Of a stretch of DNA of 64,000 bases, positions 58,532-64,000 are shown one piece after another (position 1 is the stretch's first letter; each line of letters begins with the position of its first letter). Under the pieces are notes generated by a model. It was not told where the DNA came from and did not search any database. It worked only from the letters and a program-made list of their open reading frames with translations. The DNA comes from Myroides odoratimimus. Lineage in GTDB: Bacteria; Bacteroidota; Bacteroidia; Flavobacteriales; Flavobacteriaceae. The position numbers were made by a program, and so were the translations under genes. The stretch spans positions 1 through 64,000 of the forward strand of contig NZ_JACAKB010000001.1 in assembly GCF_030326305.1 (NCBI RefSeq), given 5' to 3'.

Positions 58532-60106
58532 TTATCGGTGTCCTAGGATGCTTTTAAGATAGGTGTTACCTTTCTCTTTAGCTTCGCGTAGTTTTATTTC
58601 TTCCTCAGTGGGGATGACCTCTTCTTTTATCCATACGCGTTCGATGTACTTCTGTAGGTAGACGAAGTAGTTAATCGCTTTTAGCATACGTCTGCGTGTA
58701 GATACTTCTAAGAAGAATACATCTGCCTCAGGGCTGATCTCACGTTGGTAATACAGCTGTATGTACGGCTTGCCTTTTGGGCTAGGGTCTTGCTCTAGCT
58801 CATAGTGGAAGTACTCGTATTGGTTCTCTCCATTTTTGCCTTTGCCGAGGTAGTTCTGTATCGTGATACGTGGGGCATGTCCTGCAGCTCTGTCCTCTAG
58901 TCTGAATCTCCACTGCTGTCCACAGTAGTATATCGTAGAGTCTTCCTGCTCATAGTATCGCTGACCTAGTCGCTGTACGACAGGGCGCTTCATGATATCG
59001 TTAAAGTTGGCTACGGTGATGATCTTCTGTTTCTTATTATAGATACCGATCATGTCACTGTATTCTACTAATAGCTTCTCCCATTCTATGGTCAATGATT
59101 CGGCTATACTGGTATTCACCATCGGTTGCCAAGTCTGATCCTGCTCTGTAGGGTATCTATAGAAGGTCTGTATGGCGTAGTCTTTAGAGAATGGAAGTAA
59201 TGATTTCTTCTTCTCTATCGTGACTAGCATAGCGTACAAGTCTTGGTACTGGAAGTACACAGAGGTAGTGTACGAGTTGCCATTCGTGAATGAGATACGC
59301 TTATACATATCCTCTTCTGCGTAGTCTATGATGATCTCTTCACCAGTAGGGATATGGTCTTGATTAAAGATGCTACCCCCTGCTAGCTTCATTAGGTTGT
59401 CTAGGTTCACGTCTTTATTCGCAAATGCAAATGGGTACTTCTCATCTGCATAGACAGGATTAGGCGTTTCTAATAGAATGGATTGATTCTGTGCCAATGC
59501 GTGTAAGATAGCGTCTGTACGTAGCCAATTCGCCCAAGAATATATGGTATCGTCTAGTTCTTCTCGTGTATGTAAGAATTCTGGTTTAATCAAATGGAAT
59601 AGTACTGTAGGCTCTGCTACATCTCTTTCTAAATCATGATTCAGTAAGAAGTCTATCTCTATACGGTCTTTCATACTGAAGCGATAGTCATCTACATTAT
59701 AGTCCGTATTGATAAACAGTCTGGCGCGTATAGTACCACCTACGATAAGCTCTCCATGATTATAATCTCCCCAGAATACTTCTGCTACATTTAGGTTTCT
59801 TTTGACATAGATACCCTGTCCTCCTACTGTGATGTTATTAGTAGTCAGGCTTCCTAGTACGACTAGGCCGGTAGAAATCTCTGTATTAGCATTGAAAATT
59901 TGGGGTACAGTAAGGTTACCATTTATAAGAATAAACGGGATAAGATCATCAGTGTAATGTTGGGCTGAGATGGTATCTAGGTTTAGTGGATCTTCCCACT
60001 GCTGGTGCCCTTCGTAATATAAGATCGGCAAGTCTAGATTCTCATGCTTATACCAACAGTCATCTGGTAACAAGTGCTTTATCTCTGCTAGAGGGATAAA
60101 CTTCAT
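58532..60106 (-). CDS. polymer-forming (bactofilin-like) N-terminal domain protein, hypothetical
   Basis: A 524-aa cytoplasmic protein. Residues about 70-150 show short beta-helix-like steps (GNLTVPQIFNANTEISTGL, VVLGSLTTNNITVGGQGIYV, GGTIRARLF), similar to polymer-forming cytoskeletal (bactofilin) or DUF-type right-handed helices. The remaining 370 residues have no recognised motif but are rich in Tyr, Glu and Arg. No signal peptide. It may be a scaffold with an unknown effector part. Single gene, bounded by a bidirectional terminator. Confidence 0.55.
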   Translation of the reverse strand: MKFIPLAEIKHLLPDDCWYKHENLDLPILYYEGHQQWEDPLNLDTISAQHYTDDLIPFILINGNLTVPQIFNANTEISTGLVVLGSLTTNNITVGGQGIYVKRNLNVAEVFWGDYNHGELIVGGTIRARLFINTDYNVDDYRFSMKDRIEIDFLLNHDLERDVAEPTVLFHLIKPEFLHTREELDDTIYSWANWLRTDAILHALAQNQSILLETPNPVYADEKYPFAFANKDVNLDNLMKLAGGSIFNQDHIPTGEEIIIDYAEEDMYKRISFTNGNSYTTSVYFQYQDLYAMLVTIEKKKSLLPFSKDYAIQTFYRYPTEQDQTWQPMVNTSIAESLTIEWEKLLVEYSDMIGIYNKKQKIITVANFNDIMKRPVVQRLGQRYYEQEDSTIYYCGQQWRFRLEDRAAGHAPRITIQNYLGKGKNGENQYEYFHYELEQDPSPKGKPYIQLYYQREISPEADVFFLEVSTRRRMLKAINYFVYLQKYIERVWIKEEVIPTEEEIKLREAKEKGNTYLKSILGHR

Positions 60107-60554
60107 AATCGGTGAATTAGTAATGTTTTATTATAGCAAAAGTAAGTAATTATTGGCTCTATAGTTAGATGAATATACTAATTATCTTCTGTATTTTCTA
60201 ATGAAAGTAGTTATAATAAGTACAATGATTAAAAATAGGGTTTAACGATGTTTTTTTGGTTGTTAATTAGTTGATTAGTAGTGGGTAGTGTTCTTTTTGT
60301 AAAGAGGGTTTTGAGTACTTGACAGTGACGAGCAGAGTATAGAATATTTGAATAGTATAATTAATTGTTTCAATATATGTGATGAGTGTTATTATTTATT
60401 ATCTGCTAGAGGTGCTCTTTTTAGTTAAAATTCTATCAATTAGGGGTGTTTGTTTAAAAAATAAATGATTAGTATGAGGTGTATTTGATTTGTTTTAGTT
60501 AATAAAAAGTGAATTTTGTTAATTTGTAATTAAAATTATTTATTTAAAAAAGTT
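60107..60554. other. gene-free AT-rich interval
   Basis: No ORF of more than a few codons with coding character, no terminator hairpin and no clear promoter seen. It separates the divergent bactofilin-like and lipoprotein genes and must contain both promoters. Confidence 0.4.
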
Positions 60555-61634
60555 ATGAAGAGAATTTTATTTTTATTTCTAGGACTATCTTTATTAGCCT
60601 CATGTAGTAGTGATGATAATGCTGTGGTAGAGAATGGTAAATTAGGTGAGTTAATCGTGAAGATCGAACAGAAAGAGTACTATGTAGGTGATGAGGTGTC
60701 GATAAAAGTAGAAAGTCAAAATGGTGAAGAGATTAAAGATGCTACTATATTCATAGATGAGAAGCAGGTGAATGCGCTATACGAGTTAGCTACTGTAGGT
60801 GATTTTAAAGTAGTAGCGAAGAAGGTGGGGTATACTTCTAGTAAGGCTATTGATATTACAGTTAAACCGCGAGAGCGCGTAATGCTGTCTGTAAAAGAAA
60901 GTAGAGTAGCGCTAGGGGATAAGATTGTGTTCGAGGTGGTGAATGGAGCAAAAAAGGTTGTGCCTGCTACAATATATCATGTAGAGCGTGGAGAAACGAT
61001 AGAGGGTACTGAGTATGTTCCGACAGAAGTGGGTACGCACACTTTCTTCACTAAGAATGGCAATGGCTATAAAGAAAGTAACATCGTCACTGTAGAGGTG
61101 ATCGCTAATACAAATAACTTCAAGATAGGAGATAAGAAATATGAGATTCAAGAGATGACTTTTGATATCGTTCAGTACACTTATGGATCTGTGGTAAGAG
61201 ATAGAGTGTATATCCTGGATGGTAAGGCGATGAATGCAGTAGAGATTAATGCTTGGAATATCAATGGAGAAGCGATTAATAATTTGAATATCACCATTTG
61301 GATTCCAAATCCAACGATTAAGATAAATAGTAAGAATGAAATTACTGATTTTGGTCAGCGTGTTTCTTTGAGCAACTCAAATGAGTGGGTGGTAAGAGAA
61401 GTCTTTGTTATGAGGGCTGATGAAGAGTCAAAACTGTACACAGTACGTGATAAGGAGTTGACAAACGTCAAGCTTAGTACTAAAAAACTAATGATACCAA
61501 ATAATGGTATAGGTGCTGGGAAATATGGTGTTGTGAGTCATGGTGAGTTTAACTTCAGTGCTTTCGGAGATGAAGAAATGAAGTTATTGTTTAATGGAGC
61601 CTTTGTCACTACTGAATTTGTTAGTAAATTCTAA
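60555..61634 (+). CDS. surface lipoprotein with Ig-like repeats, hypothetical
   Basis: A 359-aa lipoprotein (MKRILFLFLGLSLLASCSSD lipobox). Two to three short Ig-like beta domains follow: VKIEQKEYYVGDEVSIKVES with EFVVAKKVGYTSSKA-like ends, then LSVKESRVALGDKIVFEVVN, and a different C-terminal domain (about 190-359) with KKYEIQEMTFDIVQYTYG. Secreted surface function is inferred. The gene ends at a strong terminator. Confidence 0.7.
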   Translation: MKRILFLFLGLSLLASCSSDDNAVVENGKLGELIVKIEQKEYYVGDEVSIKVESQNGEEIKDATIFIDEKQVNALYELATVGDFKVVAKKVGYTSSKAIDITVKPRERVMLSVKESRVALGDKIVFEVVNGAKKVVPATIYHVERGETIEGTEYVPTEVGTHTFFTKNGNGYKESNIVTVEVIANTNNFKIGDKKYEIQEMTFDIVQYTYGSVVRDRVYILDGKAMNAVEINAWNINGEAINNLNITIWIPNPTIKINSKNEITDFGQRVSLSNSNEWVVREVFVMRADEESKLYTVRDKELTNVKLSTKKLMIPNNGIGAGKYGVVSHGEFNFSAFGDEEMKLLFNGAFVTTEFVSKF

Positions 61635-61685
61635 GAGAATTATTTTATAAAAAGAAGAATTGTTTACATTTTTTTAAAGGGAAGA

Positions 61686-61720
61686 AAAGCCTTACTGTTT
61701 TATACTAGTAAGGCTTTTCT
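61686..61720 (+). terminator. terminator of the 60555 gene
   Basis: AAAAGCCTTACT and AGTAAGGCTTTT form a perfect 12-bp stem with a 9-nt loop. Confidence 0.85.
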
Positions 61721-61756
61721 GTGTTTAGGATATAGATCTGATGTTAGAACAGGTGT

Positions 61757-61856
61757 ATAGTGTCCCACTATATGCGACCATAAGTGACTAGAATAGGTCA
61801 TCGGTGGTCAAAAAAGTCATGATTAAAAATAAAGTTTTTGAATTGAAATAGATTTG
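61757..61856 (+). repeat. promoter-bearing repeat, copy B, upstream of the DUF6266 gene
   Basis: Starts ATAGTGTCCCACTATATGCG and ends exactly 100 bases later with TAGATTTG (61849-61856). It would start transcription near 61863, giving the DUF6266 gene a leader of about 75 bases. Over the first 34 bases it differs from copy A at only a few positions. Confidence 0.65.
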
Positions 61857-61938
61857 TATCAGAAGATTAAGCGATAGAGTAGCTACTGAGTAATAATCTG
61901 ATATTATAAGTAATAACCATTTTAAAAAATTAGGAATC

Positions 61939-62565
61939 ATGGCAGAAATTAAAAAAGGAATTTTAGGAGGAGTACAAGGAAAAGTAGGTACTGTAGTAGG
62001 GGTAAACTGGAGAGGTAAAAACATCATTCGAAGTTTGCCAAAAAAGAGTGGTAAAGTAGCTACGGAAGGACAGTTAAAACAACGTGCGAAGTTTAAATTA
62101 GTAGCAGAGTTTTTATCTCCATTGAATAAATTGACTGGGAAGTACTTCGGAGAGTATCAAGGGGCTAAGTCTAGAACTAACTTAGCGATGTCTTATCAGT
62201 TATTAGAGACAGTAGTGGAGAAAGATGGCATGTTAGAAATAGACTATGCTAAGGTAGTCATCACTAAAGGGGTATTGCCTGTGCCTATCGTAAGTGATGT
62301 GAAGATAGAGAATGCTAAGCTTACTGTAAATTGGAGATCTGATGTAGGGATAGGATTAGCAAAGGAGAAAGATGAGATGATCTTCGTGGTGTATAATCAA
62401 GATGCTAACCAATTCTATGTGATAGAGGATCAGGCTAATCGCAAGGAGGGTACTATCTCTGCTAATATTCCTGCAGACTGGACTAAGAATAACTCAGTGT
62501 GGCTAGTCATAGTAGATGAGACTAAGAAGTATAGTAGTACGAGTGCTTTCTTAAAAATAGGATAG
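61939..62565 (+). CDS. DUF6266 family protein
   Basis: A 208-aa protein with the typical start MAEIKKGILGGVQGKVGTVV and GVNWRGKNIIRSLPKKS, the conserved KRAKFKLVAEFLSPLNK-like segment (here QRAKFKLVAEFLSPLN), and a beta-rich C-terminus. DUF6266 proteins occur in multiple copies in Flavobacteriaceae; function unknown. It is transcribed from copy B of the promoter-bearing repeat and ends at a hairpin at 62586-62616. Confidence 0.88.
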   Translation: MAEIKKGILGGVQGKVGTVVGVNWRGKNIIRSLPKKSGKVATEGQLKQRAKFKLVAEFLSPLNKLTGKYFGEYQGAKSRTNLAMSYQLLETVVEKDGMLEIDYAKVVITKGVLPVPIVSDVKIENAKLTVNWRSDVGIGLAKEKDEMIFVVYNQDANQFYVIEDQANRKEGTISANIPADWTKNNSVWLVIVDETKKYSSTSAFLKIG

Positions 62566-62585
62566 ACTGTGTGAGGATGAATGAA

Positions 62586-62616
62586 GAAGAGCCTGGGGAT
62601 AACTCAGGCTCTCTTT
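62586..62616 (+). terminator. terminator of the DUF6266 gene
   Basis: AGAGCCTG and CAGGCTCT pair around a 9-nt loop, followed by CTTT, 22 bases after the stop. Confidence 0.7.
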
Positions 62617-62787
62617 AACTTTACTATAGAGGACTTTATGCATTTGTGTTTTGTATATGCTCAGGTTATTCTTCATCACATTAGCATATATTGAGTCAGT
62701 ATATTTTGAAATATTTAGTGTAAAGAGGGATATTCTATTTTACTTTTTAGTAGTTATATTTGTTGATATGTAATTAATTGAGTAAGT

Positions 62788-63582
62788 ATGGGACTATTTG
62801 ACTTCTTTAAGAAAAAAGATGTAATACAAGAAAGAGAAACTGAAAGTAAGTTACTCTTGTCAATGCCAATGTTTAAGAATGGCGACAGATATAGTATAGA
62901 GCTTATCATTAAGCATCTGAAAGAAGAGTGGAACATGACTGTAGAAGCAGAAGATTATAGTGATGATACAGCTATATTGACTGTGGATGGAAGTATGATC
63001 GCCATAGCATATATGCCCGCAGCTATACCTAATGAAGATATACAAGCTACTGCTAAATATACATATAGTTGGCCTACTGTGATGGATGATCTAGAGGGGA
63101 TGACAGGCCATGTAATCGTGAGTGTAATGGTAAGTGATAAGAGCACATACGATCGATATACTTTACTGTCTAAGATATTGTATAGTATACTAGCGACATC
63201 TAATGCAGTAGGAGTCTATCAAGGAGGACAGACATTATTAATAGCTAGAGAAGAATACTTGAGTTACTATGATATGCTAAAAGAGGGAGATACTCCACTA
63301 ACACTCTGGGTATATATAGGTATACAAATGAAGGATGACGGTACTAATCTGTACACTTACGGTATGGAAGAATTTGGTTTTAGAGAACTCGAGATTATTA
63401 AGACAAAAATGGATACTGAGGACGCATTTAGTTTTTTGTGTAATGTATGTTGTTATGTTCTTGAAAATAATGTTGTGTTTAATGATGGAGAAACATTTGG
63501 TTATACTGCAGAGCAAAAGATTAAAATTGTCTTATCTGAGGGAATAAATTTAGATGGACAGACACTAAAGCTAGGCTTGTAA
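62788..63582 (+). CDS. DUF4261 domain-containing protein
   Basis: A 264-aa cytoplasmic protein. After a short amphipathic N-terminus (MGLFDFFKKKD) comes the DUF4261 pattern: LSMPMFKNGDRYSIELIIKH, GSMIAIAYMPAAIPNEDI, HVIVSVMVSDKSTYDRYTLL, NAVGVYQGGQTLLIAREEYL, and WVYIGIQMKDDGTNLYTYGM. This family is common in type VI-like or polymorphic-toxin neighbourhoods, but no toxin is visible here. Function unknown. Confidence 0.85.
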   Translation: MGLFDFFKKKDVIQERETESKLLLSMPMFKNGDRYSIELIIKHLKEEWNMTVEAEDYSDDTAILTVDGSMIAIAYMPAAIPNEDIQATAKYTYSWPTVMDDLEGMTGHVIVSVMVSDKSTYDRYTLLSKILYSILATSNAVGVYQGGQTLLIAREEYLSYYDMLKEGDTPLTLWVYIGIQMKDDGTNLYTYGMEEFGFRELEIIKTKMDTEDAFSFLCNVCCYVLENNVVFNDGETFGYTAEQKIKIVLSEGINLDGQTLKLGL

Positions 63583-63625
63583 TAAGGTTCGTTATTTTTA
63601 AGTATGTTAATAATAAGGGACTATT

Positions 63626-64000
63626 ATGAAGAAGTTAAGTGTTGTTTTAGGAGTTTGCCTTATGACGGTATTAGGCTGGGGGCAGCGCAGTAATTCTGAT
63701 TATAAGCCTATATTTAATGTAGGGTATAATCAAGGGACGCATAGCATGATCCAGCTAGGGATGGAGTATGATATATTGAGTTCTGATGAGAGATGGCTCT
63801 TCATAGGAGGTGGTGTATTGGCTACTCCTTATCACAAGGAATGGTATTGGTTGCCATATCTGGATGTTACAAAGAGTAATGGGTTATTGTTCTATGGCGC
63901 AAAAGCCTCTACCAAACATGTACAGCCACAAGTAGGGATATCATTATTAAATCTGATGGATATAGGATTGGGATACGGTATCTCTTTTAACGAGGATAAG
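63626..64000 (+). CDS. outer-membrane beta-barrel-like protein, partial
   Basis: Open from ATG at 63626 to the window end (125 codons, no stop). A signal peptide (MKKLSVVLGVCLMTVLGWGQ) is followed by alternating strand-like segments: IFNVGYNQGTHSMIQLGMEY, WLFIGGGVLATPYHKEWYW, NGLLFYGAKASTKHVQPQVG, DIGLGYGISFNEDK. These fit a small outer-membrane barrel. The family cannot be named from this part. It lies 43 bases after the DUF4261 gene. Confidence 0.7.
   Translation, partial: MKKLSVVLGVCLMTVLGWGQRSNSDYKPIFNVGYNQGTHSMIQLGMEYDILSSDERWLFIGGGVLATPYHKEWYWLPYLDVTKSNGLLFYGAKASTKHVQPQVGISLLNLMDIGLGYGISFNEDK

Noticed and set aside
61788-62027. Minus-strand 79-aa ORF over the DUF6266 start
   Set aside because: It is antisense to the promoter repeat and the start of a well-supported gene.

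Overview
The window reads as chromosome of a low-GC member of the Flavobacteriaceae (Bacteroidota); a Myroides-like genus is a guess. Support: many promoters fit the Bacteroidota pattern (TTTG or TTG, about 19-20 bases, TAnnTTTG); GLPGLI, DUF6266, DUF4465 and TIGR04222-type families are present; DnaE carries a fused N-terminal proofreading exonuclease; many lipoproteins have a Cys-Ser-Ser-Asp type start. No rRNA, CRISPR array, intact insertion sequence or prophage was seen.

Layout. 1-1265: CatA-like acetyltransferase with a damaged 5' end and a Nudix hydrolase. 1274-2113: DUF4349 lipoprotein. 2548-15137: a methionine block on the minus strand. A promoter at 15105-15137 is followed by two tandem methionine-rich leader peptides, each with its own attenuator hairpin, then metY, a cystathionine synthase/lyase-type gene, metX, thrA (aspartokinase-homoserine dehydrogenase), metZ, metH, metF and a terminator. 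Together these genes take aspartate to homoserine, activate and sulfhydrylate it, and methylate homocysteine with B12 and 5-methyl-THF. 15154-19530: trmN6, a GLPGLI protein, a ccoP relic, unknowns, and the rpsP-rimM operon. 20069-22033: a two-gene ATPase plus nuclease-like pair that looks like a defence system. 22208-28176: lipoprotein, dnaE, trxA. 28832-29563: three tRNA-Asp genes, two inside an identical 229-bp duplication. 30219-36311: cobalamin-riboswitch-controlled uptake locus (BtuB-like receptor, BtuG-like propeller, further surface lipoproteins), which would feed the B12-dependent MetH.

38213-42665: a BlaI/BlaR1-type regulatory operon with a clear operator, followed by small secreted TonB_C-fold proteins. 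42818-46590: ruvC-hemW-cyclase-YjbR-YjbR-GNAT operon. 46761-53281: membrane and surface proteins. 53928-55664: a small replication-like module (AAA ATPase, winged-helix-like protein, small HTH protein). 55665-64000: secreted, lipoprotein and DUF proteins; the last one runs off the window.

Most notable: (1) tandem Met-leader attenuators with visible terminator and antiterminator pairings; (2) a four-copy promoter-bearing repeat in which an ATAGTGTCCCACT box lies 99-100 bp from the end of a TAnnTTTG box; (3) the ATPase/PD-(D/E)xK-like pair; (4) a two-copy structured repeat at 19708 and 55753. Start codons were moved inward from the longest ORF where a promoter, terminator or signal peptide made the longer form impossible.
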